The notes below the pieces were generated by a model. That model had not been told where the DNA came from and did not search any database. It saw only the letters and a list, made by a program, of their open reading frames with translations. The position numbers were made by a program, and so were the translations under genes. A stretch of 51,963 bases of DNA, from the NCBI GenBank assembly GCA_001799395.1, contig MGTJ01000061.1, positions 1 through 51,963 on the forward strand. The letters are read 5' to 3'. This document shows positions 8,207-17,075 of the stretch, piece by piece; position 1 is the first letter of the stretch, and each line of letters begins with the position of its first letter. This DNA is from Desulfobacterales bacterium RIFOXYA12_FULL_46_15. GTDB taxonomy: Bacteria; Desulfobacterota; Desulfobacteria; Desulfobacterales; Desulfobacteraceae.

Positions 8207-9049
8207 TCAGTTTTTTATCCATTTGTGAAACATGAGCAGCATCAGGTAAGTCGTCCCGCTTAAGATAATTATGGCAGGGCCGCTGGAAAGACTGAACGTA
8301 TAGCTCAACAAGAGACCGGCAGATGTAAAAAAAGAGCACAGCAGGATGGAAAAAAACATCATCTGCCACAGCCTTTTAGCAAAAAAGGAAGCAATGGCCG
8401 GGGGGATGGTCAAAAGTGCGATGACCAGTACAATCCCAACGATCCTGACCAGCAGGACCACGGTCAGAGAGGTTAGAATCAAAAGCAGAAGATAGAAAAA
8501 AGTCGTATTGATTCCCCTCAAAGACATGAATTCGCTGTCAAAGCAGACACTGAAAAACCGGTTGAAAAAAAGAATACTGGTACCGAGAACCAGGGCATCC
8601 AGGCTTCCTACAAAAACAAGGTCTTTTTTTGAAATCAGCAGGATATCACCGAAGAGATAGGATGAAAGGTTGAAATAACCGGCCGTCCTGTCGATGAAAA
8701 GGATACCGGCAGCCATGCCCACGGCCCAGAGTGTTCCTATGATGGTATCTTCTCTTTCTTTTGCATGAAGACTGACAAGTCCTATGATGACTGCGGATAT
8801 GACTGCTGCAAGCGTTGCGCCGAGGATGGGGTCAAACCAGGCAAGCCCGGCATTGACCTGAAGAAAAAGGGCCAGGCCGATACCGCCGAACACGGAATGA
8901 GAAATGGCGCCGGCAAGGTATCCGATTCTTTTAATGGTCACAAAAGTGCCGATGATGCCAAAGGAAACAGAGGCAAGACAGCCCATGATCAAGGCATATC
9001 TTAAAAACAAATTGTCCGGGTCAAGGAGGGCATAAATGGCGTCAATCAT
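8207..9049 (-). CDS. ABC-3 family metal-ion permease (ZnuB/MntB-like)
   Basis: Predicted 280-residue membrane protein with 8-9 hydrophobic helices. Family signatures include G-x-I-G-T-F-V-T-I-K-R, A-G-A-I-S-H-S-V-F-G-G-I-G-L-A-L and L-T-I-P-P-A-I-A-S, which mark the ABC-3 (Zn/Mn/Fe) permease family. The start is placed at ATG 9049, overlapping the ATPase gene by 8 bases. An in-frame ATG at 9082 would add 11 residues and is possible, since neither start has a strong ribosome binding site. It pairs with the ATPase upstream to form the membrane part of a metal importer. No periplasmic metal-binding protein gene is present here. Confidence 0.9.
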   Translation of the reverse strand: MIDAIYALLDPDNLFLRYALIMGCLASVSFGIIGTFVTIKRIGYLAGAISHSVFGGIGLALFLQVNAGLAWFDPILGATLAAVISAVIIGLVSLHAKEREDTIIGTLWAVGMAAGILFIDRTAGYFNLSSYLFGDILLISKKDLVFVGSLDALVLGTSILFFNRFFSVCFDSEFMSLRGINTTFFYLLLLILTSLTVVLLVRIVGIVLVIALLTIPPAIASFFAKRLWQMMFFSILLCSFFTSAGLLLSYTFSLSSGPAIIILSGTTYLMLLMFHKWIKN

Positions 9050-9803
9050 GGCAGTGGCCTTCTTCGCTGCACCTGTGATCATGACGAACCATCTTCAGGT
9101 CTCCATGATAAATGTCCTTTATCAGCATTCCGTTCATCAGGGTGGTGGGATGGATCACTACTTTCTTATTTACGCAGATAACACTTTTGACATATTTTGA
9201 AACAAATCCGATGTCATGGGAAACAACAAGTATGGTCATTTTATCGTTCAAAGTCCGGAGAATGGAAAAAAGGTTTACTTCCGTCTCATGATCCACATTG
9301 GCTGTGGGTTCATCCAGCAAAAGGATATCCGGCCGGCTGCATAGTGCCCTGGCAATGAGGATGCGCTGTTTCTGGCCCCCGGAAAGCTTATTGAATCCTG
9401 TCTTTTCATATCTGCTCATTCCGACTTCATCAATGGCGGTCAATGCCTCAGCCCGGTCTTTTTTTGAAAACCAGAGAGATGTTCCGGTAAGCCTTCCCAT
9501 CAGTACCACATCCATGACAGTGGCTGGAAAGTCCATATCCAGATGGGCATACTGAGGCATATAGCCTATTTGCCGTCTTGCTTCTTCGGGCGGTTTTCCA
9601 AAAATGCTGATTTTTCCTTTATCCGGTTTGAGCAGGCCTAAGATGAGTTTTAAAAGAGTAGTTTTGCCGCCGCCGTTAGGGCCTACAATGCTTGCAAATT
9701 CACAGTTGTGAATCAAAAGGGTCACATCTTCCAGGATAGGGGCCTGTTTATAAGCAAAAGAGACGTTTTTCAGTATGATGTCGTGATTGCTTTTCACATC
9801 CAT
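9042..9803 (-). CDS. Metal-ion ABC transporter ATPase (ZnuC-like) with His/Cys-rich tail
   Basis: Predicted 253-residue ATPase with Walker A G-P-N-G-G-G-K-T-T (41-49), Q-loop around P-Q-Y-A, signature L-S-G-G-Q-K-Q-R, Walker B L-L-L-L-D-E-P-T and H-loop histidine in V-S-H-D. The pattern is that of ZnuC/MntA-type subunits partnered with ABC-3 permeases. The last dozen residues are unusually rich in potential metal ligands (H-D-H-R-C-S-E-E-G-H-C-H-D) and could bind zinc. It overlaps the permease gene, indicating co-translation. The upstream region (9804-9986) shows no binding-protein gene. Zn is the favoured substrate because of the His-rich tail, but Mn or Fe cannot be excluded. Confidence 0.9.
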   Translation of the reverse strand: MDVKSNHDIILKNVSFAYKQAPILEDVTLLIHNCEFASIVGPNGGGKTTLLKLILGLLKPDKGKISIFGKPPEEARRQIGYMPQYAHLDMDFPATVMDVVLMGRLTGTSLWFSKKDRAEALTAIDEVGMSRYEKTGFNKLSGGQKQRILIARALCSRPDILLLDEPTANVDHETEVNLFSILRTLNDKMTILVVSHDIGFVSKYVKSVICVNKKVVIHPTTLMNGMLIKDIYHGDLKMVRHDHRCSEEGHCHD

Positions 9804-9986
9804 AATTTTTAAAATTTTCCCACTGTTTTGGTAATGGTTTTTATTTTTTGTAATTTAGCTTGTTGACGGATACCCTGATTGAAAACATGCGCAACCCATA
9901 AGCGCGGCTACTGGATACTATATTCCGGCCTGCCGTGTCAATGAAGAAAGCCTTTGGGGGGTTCAAGAAGGACGGGTCGAAAAGTT

Positions 9987-10352
9987 TCAAAACAACAGTT
10001 CTTTGATTGCGGAAATAAGCCTGGTGTTGCTGACCGGTTTGCTGAAAACCTTTGAAGCTCCCAATTTTAAAGCAAGATCCAGATATACTTCAGGCCCGGT
10101 GATCCCGCCGCCGGATATGGCAATGATTTTAACATCCGGGTCTAGTTTTTTTAATTCTCTTATTGTTTCGATACCCTCTTTTTCAGGCATGATAAGATCG
10201 GAAATGACAAGATCAGGCTTATTTTCTTTAAATATTTGAATTCCCTGTTTCCCGTTAACGGCTTCTATACAGGCATAACTGTTTTTTTCCAACAGTTTTC
10301 CCAGCATTTTCCTGACAGAGGGCTCATCATCTATAATCAATATGGTTTTCAT
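9987..10352 (-). CDS. Single-domain response regulator (CheY/Spo0F-like receiver)
   Basis: Predicted 121-residue protein made only of a receiver domain: acidic pair in I-I-D-D-E, phospho-acceptor aspartate in D-L-V-I-S-D-L-I-M-P, a threonine/serine switch position in I-A-I-S-G-G-G and the conserved lysine in F-S-K-P-V. It has no output domain, so it is either a phosphorelay intermediate or acts by protein binding. A ribosome binding site (AGAGG) precedes ATG 10352. It is 11 bases downstream of the hybrid kinase, in one operon with that kinase and the solute-binding lipoprotein. Confidence 0.93.
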   Translation of the reverse strand: MKTILIIDDEPSVRKMLGKLLEKNSYACIEAVNGKQGIQIFKENKPDLVISDLIMPEKEGIETIRELKKLDPDVKIIAISGGGITGPEVYLDLALKLGASKVFSKPVSNTRLISAIKELLF

Positions 10353-10363
10353 TTTTTACCTCT

Positions 10364-13114
10364 TTATACTGCATCAAGGATTTCCCTTATTTTTGCCGAC
10401 AATTCACTCATCAGAACCGGTTTATTGATATAACCCTTAATCCCAAGGGCTTTTGCTGTTTCTTCATCCACCTGTTCGCTGAATCCGGTGCAGATAAGAA
10501 TGGGGATATCTTTACGGACAGTCATTATTTTTTCTGCCAGATCCGTTCCTGTCATCATCGGCATGGTCATATCCGTAATCACAAGATCAAAACCGTCAGG
10601 GTTTGATCTGAACAACTCAAAAGCCTCAACACTATTTGTTTTTCCAGTGACCACATAACCGGACCGGCTGAGCATCCTGAGTCCTAATTTGACTATGGAG
10701 TCTTCATCGTCAACAAAAAGAATCCTTTCATTACCTGATAATCCGGACGCTGGATCATTGATCCGGTCTAAAGCCGGATACCTTAAGACTGTTAAAGGTA
10801 AAAAAACCTTTACAAGGGTACCCTTACCCGGCTTGCTTTGTATTTCAATACCACCCTGATAGCCCTTTACAATCCCGTGGATAACGGACAGGCCCAGCCC
10901 CGACCCCTTACCCGGTTCTTTTGTGGTAAAATAAGGATCAAAGATTCTGCCCATGATTTCGTTCGGAATACCAATGCCTGTATCACCGACACTCAGGCAG
11001 CAGTAATTTCCGGGAGGCAATTCCAATTCTGGGCCGGGCCGGTTCTCATTCAGATCCACTTTCAAAATCCCGCCTTTTCCTTCCATGGCATGGTAGGCAT
11101 TGGTACAAAGGTTCATGATGATTTCATGGATTTCAGTCGTATTCGCATATATACGGATATCCTTATCAGGAAAACTATGCCGGATTTCTATATTTGAGGG
11201 AATAATCGACCGTAAAAGGGAAAGGGATTCTTCGATTACCGGTTGGAGAGCCATGGGCTTTTGTTCAAAATCTCTCTGTTTGCTGAAGGAAAGGATTCGC
11301 CTGACCAGATTGCGGGCTCTTTTTGCACCTTTTAAAATATCCTCAAGATTTTCTCTGACAGGGTGATCTTCCGGCAAATCATCCAGGGACATCTCTGCAA
11401 AACCGATGATCGGATACAGGATATTATTAAAATCATGGGCAATCCCTCCGGCCAGAACCCCGATGGCCTCGATTTTCTGAGATTGCTGAAGACGCCTTTC
11501 AAGCATTTTTTTTTCCAGCTCTGCCTGCCTGCGCTCACTGATATCTCTGATAATAAGGGTGAGGTTTGAAATCAGGGCCTCTTTTTTATACAATGTCACA
11601 GTGATTTCAGCAGGAAAAATCACCCCGCTTTTTTTTCTTAACAATTGTTCGGTGTGCAGGATGTCTTTTTCTTCTGCCAGCGCCTTTTGGAGCTGATTGT
11701 CAAAACCGTTGAAACTGCCTTGATCCGGATAGAGGAATTCAAGGGTTCTGCCTGCATATTCATCAGGGTCATACCCGATGATCCCATAAGAGTCATTTAC
11801 CCACTCAATACTGTTTTCAGGCATTTTAACCGAAAAAACAGCATCCCACATGGAATCGGTTAATTTTTCAAGATAGTCCCGGCTTGCCTTCAGGAATTCT
11901 TCTGTTTTTTTATGCTCCAGGATTTCTCGTTTCAGTTGCTCATTAGCCTGGTCCAGACTCTGGGTCCGGTCAATGATCATCTGCTCAAGATTGTTGACCA
12001 GAGCCTTTATGCGGCTCGTCATACTGTTCAGGCTGTCGGCCAGGTTTCCGAGTTCGTCCCTGCTCTGAATGTGAATTTGCGTGTCCAGGTTTCCGTTTTT
12101 TACCTGGTCTGCTGCATCGCATAATCTGATGATATTGTCTGTGATGCTGTTTCCCATCAATCTTGCCACAGCCAGGATAAACCCAAGCGAGATTATGGTT
12201 GCCGCCACCATGAATCCCTGGATCAGAAAATTCAGGCGGTCGGCTTTTTTCCGGAAAAGTTCCGTTTCCCGGTTTGTAAAAAGAATCATGTTTTCCGTTA
12301 TTTCATTCATGGTATTTTCCTGCAGCTTGAATTCCGCCGTTTTCCTGCTGAGGGCCATATCGATGTCAACGATCTTTTGGCCCAAGGATAAATAATTGTC
12401 AAGATGTGTCATGAACTCTGATTTCTGGGAGTCTGTCAGAAAGGCTGTCCGGCCGAGAGTGTCCCTTAATTTCACGGCCACGTTGAATGAAGCCTGCATT
12501 AAGGGCCGGCTTCGTTTTAGCAGATAATCATTGCTCAATGTCTGTAATTGATGAAACAGATCCATCAGCTCTGAATCACCGTCCAAAAGAAGTATGTTGC
12601 CCAATGATGCTATGTTTTTTGATAAACCCGGCTCAACACCGGTTTTGGGTTTTATCAGCTCCGATACTAGATCCGTGGCTTCATTCAGGGTCTTTGTATG
12701 ACGATCCTGTGCCATGAGCAGCAGTTTCAGGTTAATGTTTTTTTCCGGCCTGACCCGGCTTTCTGCCAGAAGCCGCTCCAGTTCGGCGGTGATGGACTCG
12801 ATCTGCCGGATCAGATCATGGGATGGTTTTACACAGGTATTATAAGCCTGAATATAACCTGTTTTCGGATATTGAATAAAAAAGTCTTTTTCAAAACCCC
12901 GGGATGCTTCCAGTTTCCAGTTCAGGCTAAGTATCAAACGGTTTATTTGCTGAATATAAAAAAAATCCTGCTCTTTTTCTTTTAAAGCATAGTGCAGCAG
13001 AAATATGCTTAAAGAAAAAATAATCAATATCGATGCCATAAGGGAGCTGAAAGCAAGGGTAAGCTTATGTGTAATGCTAAGATCTCTCCAGAATACCTGA
13101 ATTTTTTTTGGCAT
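10364..13114 (-). CDS. Hybrid sensor histidine kinase: periplasmic sensor-HAMP-PAS-HisKA-HATPase-receiver
   Basis: Predicted 916-residue membrane protein. A membrane segment at about 18-42 and a second at about 303-325 enclose a long, mostly helical periplasmic domain (45-300). HAMP (325-380), a coiled coil and a PAS domain (about 425-535) follow. H-box H560 lies in G-G-I-A-H-D-F-N-N-I-L, then HATPase with D-T-G-I-G-I and G-S-G-L-G-L-S. A C-terminal receiver (about 795-912) has its aspartate in D-L-V-I-T-D-M-T-M-P. The helical periplasmic domain resembles four-helix-bundle or TorS-like sensor modules that read a periplasmic binding protein. The upstream lipoprotein gene fits that model, though this is inference. 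AAGGAC precedes ATG 13114. Confidence 0.9.
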   Translation of the reverse strand: MPKKIQVFWRDLSITHKLTLAFSSLMASILIIFSLSIFLLHYALKEKEQDFFYIQQINRLILSLNWKLEASRGFEKDFFIQYPKTGYIQAYNTCVKPSHDLIRQIESITAELERLLAESRVRPEKNINLKLLLMAQDRHTKTLNEATDLVSELIKPKTGVEPGLSKNIASLGNILLLDGDSELMDLFHQLQTLSNDYLLKRSRPLMQASFNVAVKLRDTLGRTAFLTDSQKSEFMTHLDNYLSLGQKIVDIDMALSRKTAEFKLQENTMNEITENMILFTNRETELFRKKADRLNFLIQGFMVAATIISLGFILAVARLMGNSITDNIIRLCDAADQVKNGNLDTQIHIQSRDELGNLADSLNSMTSRIKALVNNLEQMIIDRTQSLDQANEQLKREILEHKKTEEFLKASRDYLEKLTDSMWDAVFSVKMPENSIEWVNDSYGIIGYDPDEYAGRTLEFLYPDQGSFNGFDNQLQKALAEEKDILHTEQLLRKKSGVIFPAEITVTLYKKEALISNLTLIIRDISERRQAELEKKMLERRLQQSQKIEAIGVLAGGIAHDFNNILYPIIGFAEMSLDDLPEDHPVRENLEDILKGAKRARNLVRRILSFSKQRDFEQKPMALQPVIEESLSLLRSIIPSNIEIRHSFPDKDIRIYANTTEIHEIIMNLCTNAYHAMEGKGGILKVDLNENRPGPELELPPGNYCCLSVGDTGIGIPNEIMGRIFDPYFTTKEPGKGSGLGLSVIHGIVKGYQGGIEIQSKPGKGTLVKVFLPLTVLRYPALDRINDPASGLSGNERILFVDDEDSIVKLGLRMLSRSGYVVTGKTNSVEAFELFRSNPDGFDLVITDMTMPMMTGTDLAEKIMTVRKDIPILICTGFSEQVDEETAKALGIKGYINKPVLMSELSAKIREILDAV

Positions 13115-13162
13115 GATGTCCTTATATCATTATAAGTTCATGTATATAATGGGTAATATTTT

Positions 13163-14413
13163 TTATCGATACCGGTACACTACATTGTCTTCAAGTTTTT
13201 CCAATCCGCCGGATAAATCATCAAGCCGGATAATGCAACATGATCCGCCGAACATGTCGCCAAATGGATCACAGGTCAGGCTTCCGGTTATGCCTTTATA
13301 ATCCTTTGTTCCATACAGGGCTTTGCGCAATGCATCCCGTCCGATATGAAGCATGCCTCTATCGTCTTTGACTGCAACGGATTCTATGGCAGATAGAAGG
13401 AGGGAGGCTGCATCATATACATGGGGAAGGCTGAAATGAATCGGCTTTTCACCATACCTGGCTTCATAATCTTGAAGGAGATCATGATATTCTTTACCTG
13501 ACAGTTTATCCGGTGCCGATAGATGGAGCCCTATCCCGGCTTCGCCTACAGCTTTGAGAAAAGTCCCGGAACTTGCCCCGATTTCCCCTATCAATACTAT
13601 TTTTTCAAGACCGGGGGTGCCTCTTGCCTGTACGATGACAGATACGGCTTCAGGCTGAAAAAGGGGAAAATAAAGAACATCGGGTTTTGAATAAGCGACG
13701 GCTTCCAATGCAGGCCCCATGTCTTTATCCCCTCTGTTGATGCCCATTGACTGAACGGTTATCCCGCCCAGATCTGTAAATTTGCGTTCAAATTCCTTTG
13801 TCAGTTCAACTGTAAAACTATCCCCGCTGTTAATGGTTGCCGCCCTTTTCAGTCCAAGTTTCTCATGGGCAAAGACAGCCGCCGTCTCAGCCATTTTTTT
13901 ACCATTATACATGGTACGGAAATACCCGGGGTAGTTGTTGACGCCTTTTTTCCCGGCAAAGGAAGTCAGGGACGGGGCGCTGTTGGTGCCGGATATCATC
14001 ACCATCCCGGCTTTAGATACAAGCGGAATCGAGGCTATGGCGGAACTTGAGCAATAGGTGCCGATAATACCCACAATCCCCGGGTTTGTGGTCAATGACA
14101 AGGCTGCATTGATCCCGGCTTCTTCCGAACATCCCGAATCGGTAACATGCAGTTGAACCGGGTGACCCAGTATCTGGTTGCCATGTTTCTGCAGGCACAT
14201 TTCAATACCGCGGACATGCATTAACCCCTGGGCTTTGAGTCCACCGCTTAATACCTGCATGACGCCTATTTCTACGGCTTCTCCCGGTTTGAGGGTTACA
14301 CAGCCTATGGGATCAGTGCAATGAAAAGGAGTGGAATTATTGCACCCGTTAAAAATGAGGATGGCTGCGGAAAACATCCATAATGCCCATGGGCGGATCA
14401 GCCGGTTAATCAT
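13163..14413 (-). CDS. Periplasmic solute-binding lipoprotein of the LivJ/amide family, probable kinase partner
   Basis: Predicted 416-residue protein. The signal peptide ends in a lipobox-like I-F-N-G-C (cysteine at about 24), so it is probably a lipoprotein. The mature part has the Peripla_BP_6 (branched-chain amino acid/amide binding) pattern: I-G-V-M-Q-V-L-S-G-G near 50-58, G-I-I-G-T-Y-C-S-S-S near 115-124, S-G-T-N-S-A-P and Y-F-R-T-M-Y near 165. No transporter permease or ATPase is adjacent. The next gene in the operon (48-base gap) is the hybrid kinase, then a receiver protein, so this protein more likely delivers a ligand signal to the kinase than feeds a transporter. That role is inferred from the neighbourhood. 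Confidence 0.85.
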   Translation of the reverse strand: MINRLIRPWALWMFSAAILIFNGCNNSTPFHCTDPIGCVTLKPGEAVEIGVMQVLSGGLKAQGLMHVRGIEMCLQKHGNQILGHPVQLHVTDSGCSEEAGINAALSLTTNPGIVGIIGTYCSSSAIASIPLVSKAGMVMISGTNSAPSLTSFAGKKGVNNYPGYFRTMYNGKKMAETAAVFAHEKLGLKRAATINSGDSFTVELTKEFERKFTDLGGITVQSMGINRGDKDMGPALEAVAYSKPDVLYFPLFQPEAVSVIVQARGTPGLEKIVLIGEIGASSGTFLKAVGEAGIGLHLSAPDKLSGKEYHDLLQDYEARYGEKPIHFSLPHVYDAASLLLSAIESVAVKDDRGMLHIGRDALRKALYGTKDYKGITGSLTCDPFGDMFGGSCCIIRLDDLSGGLEKLEDNVVYRYR

Positions 14414-14632
14414 GATCTGCTCCCGAGATTAAATTATTATTTATTGAATATACGGTTAATGTGTATGCCAGCATAACAAAAATATCACGCTTCCATCAAG
14501 AAATATTATCCAGGGCCGGTCTATTAATACTTGACAGACAATCCCTTACAAGAATAATGTTTCACATTAAAGATATTTGCAAAAACCAAGACAACCGCAT
14601 TGTCTTGGCAACCTTGGGTCATATCTCACAGG

Positions 14633-16636
14633 ATGATTGATTTGGAAGAGAACAGCAAATACAAGATTCTGACCATTGATGATGAATCCTATATCCGCCA
14701 GAGCATCCGGACCTATCTCGAAGATTATGGATTTACGGTTTTTGAAGCGGAAAACGGAAAGAAAGGAATTGAAGTTTTTGACCGGGAACACCCGGACCTG
14801 GTCCTGCTTGATTTAAGAATGCCGGAGATGGGCGGGCTCCAGGTTCTGGAAGTGTTACGGGACAAAGCTCCGGAAACCCCGCTGGTGGTGGCATCTGGAA
14901 CCGGGAATATTTCCTCTGTGGTTGAAGCGCTCCATCTGGGGGCCTGGGATTATATTCTTAAACCCATTGAAGACCTGAATGTTTTATACCATTCCGTGCA
15001 AAAATGGTTAAGAGAAAGCAGGCTCAAAAAAGAGAACCGGCAGTACCAGGAACGGCTTGAAGAGCTGGTCATTGAAAGGACACTGGAACTTCAGAAGAGT
15101 GAAGAACGTTATAAGGCTGTTTTTGAGTATACCGGTACTGCCGCTGTTATCATTGAACCGGATGATACTATTTCCATGGTGAATTCAAAATTTGCCGAAC
15201 TTGCCGGCATGGCCCGCCAGGATATTGTGGACAAAAGAAAATGGTATGATTTTGTTGCCCCGGACGATATTGACGTGATGCGGAATTATTTTAAAGCACG
15301 GGTGACGCTTAAAACAGAGAATTATGCCCCCATGCAGTATGAAATCAAATTTACCGGTAATGACGGAGAAGAAAAATATGTCTATGTCAGCCTGGGAGTT
15401 ATTCCCGGAACTGATAAAGCCGTTATTTCGCTCCTGGATGTGACGGAAAAGAAAAAAGCCGATCAGCGGTGGCGGAGCCTTGAGAATCAGCTTAGAAAGG
15501 CTCAGAAAATGGAAGCCATCGGAACATTGGCCGGAGGGATCGCCCATGATTTGAACAATATTCTGAGCCCGGTTTTAGGGTATGCCGATATGATCATGCG
15601 GTCTTCCGATCCGTCCACAAACGTATATCAGCGCAGTGAGAAAATCCAGAAGGCAGCCTTGAGGGCAGCCGATCTGGTGAGCCAGGTACTTGCCTTCAAC
15701 CGGAGGAATGAAGAAGAAAAGCGAATCATCCGGATTCATCCGGTAGCAAAAGAGGTCGTCAAACTCCTGAGAGGCTCCATTCCTTCGACCATCACCATTG
15801 TTGACAACATCGACAGAAATTGCGGATCAGCGGAAGCAGACCCGACACAGATCCACCAGGTCATCATGAACCTTTGTACGAACGCCTATCATGCAATGGA
15901 GGAAAAAGGCGGCACCCTTACCGTAAGTCTGGCTGAAATGACGCTTACCGCTTCCGATATTGCGGAATATGCAAGCCCTGAGTGCAGCGCAGGGCTTTAT
16001 CTTGCACTTGAAGTCTCGGATACGGGCTGCGGCATGACCGAAGATGTCCTGGAAAGGATGTTCGACCCTTATTTTTCCACCAAAGAAGAAGGAAAGGGAA
16101 CCGGCCTCGGCCTTGCAATGGTTTACGGTATTGTCAAATCATATAAAGGGGTTATCCGGGTAAAAAGCGAAATAAACAGAGGGACTGCTTTTACCGTCCT
16201 GCTGCCGGTTGTCTGCATGGAAAACGATGCCGACAACATGGAAACCGTTAGGCAGGTGCAGAAAACAGGCTCTGGGGAAAGACTCCTGGTGGTGGATGAT
16301 GACAAAGATATCGCCATCATGTGCAAGGAAGGGTTAGAAGCCCTGGGATATAAGGTGGACATGTTTTTTTCAAGCATGGAAGCCTTTGATTTTTTTAAAA
16401 AGGAATATAATGGTATCGATCTTGTCGTAACGGATCAGACCATGCCGGGGAAAACCGGGTTTGATCTTGCAAAAGAGATGCTGGCAATAAAAAAGGATAT
16501 CCCGATTATCCTATGCTCAGGATATACGGGTGCTGTCAGCAAAGCAAAGATTGAAGAGGCAGGAATAAAAAGTTTTATCATGAAACCTGTGACAGTGGAG
16601 GATCTTTCAAAAAAGATCCAACAGTTTTTGAAATAA
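14633..16636 (+). CDS. Hybrid kinase: receiver-PAS-HisKA-HATPase-receiver (soluble)
   Basis: Predicted 667-residue cytoplasmic protein without membrane segments. Receiver 1 (about 10-125) has acceptor D60 in L-L-D-L-R-M-P-E. A coiled coil and a PAS domain (about 160-275) follow, then HisKA with H305 in G-G-I-A-H-D-L-N-N, HATPase (D-T-G-C-G-M, G-T-G-L-G-L-A) and receiver 2 (about 545-665; V-V-T-D-Q-T-M-P-G). The start is set at ATG 14633. A TTG 33 bases earlier would add 11 residues outside the receiver fold. The domain set suggests a phosphorelay hub that receives and passes on phosphate. It opens a five-gene signalling run on the plus strand, and its first receiver is close in sequence to that of the gene at 17072. 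Confidence 0.9.
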   Translation: MIDLEENSKYKILTIDDESYIRQSIRTYLEDYGFTVFEAENGKKGIEVFDREHPDLVLLDLRMPEMGGLQVLEVLRDKAPETPLVVASGTGNISSVVEALHLGAWDYILKPIEDLNVLYHSVQKWLRESRLKKENRQYQERLEELVIERTLELQKSEERYKAVFEYTGTAAVIIEPDDTISMVNSKFAELAGMARQDIVDKRKWYDFVAPDDIDVMRNYFKARVTLKTENYAPMQYEIKFTGNDGEEKYVYVSLGVIPGTDKAVISLLDVTEKKKADQRWRSLENQLRKAQKMEAIGTLAGGIAHDLNNILSPVLGYADMIMRSSDPSTNVYQRSEKIQKAALRAADLVSQVLAFNRRNEEEKRIIRIHPVAKEVVKLLRGSIPSTITIVDNIDRNCGSAEADPTQIHQVIMNLCTNAYHAMEEKGGTLTVSLAEMTLTASDIAEYASPECSAGLYLALEVSDTGCGMTEDVLERMFDPYFSTKEEGKGTGLGLAMVYGIVKSYKGVIRVKSEINRGTAFTVLLPVVCMENDADNMETVRQVQKTGSGERLLVVDDDKDIAIMCKEGLEALGYKVDMFFSSMEAFDFFKKEYNGIDLVVTDQTMPGKTGFDLAKEMLAIKKDIPIILCSGYTGAVSKAKIEEAGIKSFIMKPVTVEDLSKKIQQFLK

Positions 16637-16679
16637 GGTAATACAAACTCGTGGCTTTTTTTTTATGAGGAAGGACTGA

Positions 16680-17075
16680 ATGACGGCCGGACCCAGACAT
16701 TTTTTAATCCTTGATGATGAAGAAAGCATTCGACAAAGCATAGCCGCTTATATGGAAGATGAGGGATATGTTGTTTTCCAGGCAACAAGCGGTGAACAGG
16801 CTCTTGAAATCGTTCGGAACCATAAAATTGACGATGTGGTTGTGGACATCCGGCTTCCGGGAATGGACGGCAATAGATTTATGATTGAGGCCAGGAAAAT
16901 CCTCCCGGGAATAAAATTTGTGGTTCATACCGGATCGGCGGATTATACGCCGCCTGATGCGGTCAAGGCTCTGGGGATCACGTCTTCCAGGATTATGATC
17001 AAGCCGGCCGGAGATTTGAAGATCCTGAGGGATGCATTAAAAGATCAATATCAAGATACGGGAAATCCATCATGA
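16680..17075 (+). CDS. Single-domain response regulator
   Basis: Predicted 131-residue stand-alone receiver: acidic residues in L-I-L-D-D-E-E, acceptor aspartate in D-D-V-V-V-D-I-R-L-P-G, switch threonine in V-V-H-T-G-S and the conserved lysine in I-M-I-K-P-A. No output domain is present. It overlaps the next gene by 4 bases (ATGA), so the two are translationally coupled; it sits 43 bases after the hybrid kinase. It is a likely phosphate shuttle between the two receiver-containing kinases around it. Confidence 0.92.
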   Translation: MTAGPRHFLILDDEESIRQSIAAYMEDEGYVVFQATSGEQALEIVRNHKIDDVVVDIRLPGMDGNRFMIEARKILPGIKFVVHTGSADYTPPDAVKALGITSSRIMIKPAGDLKILRDALKDQYQDTGNPS

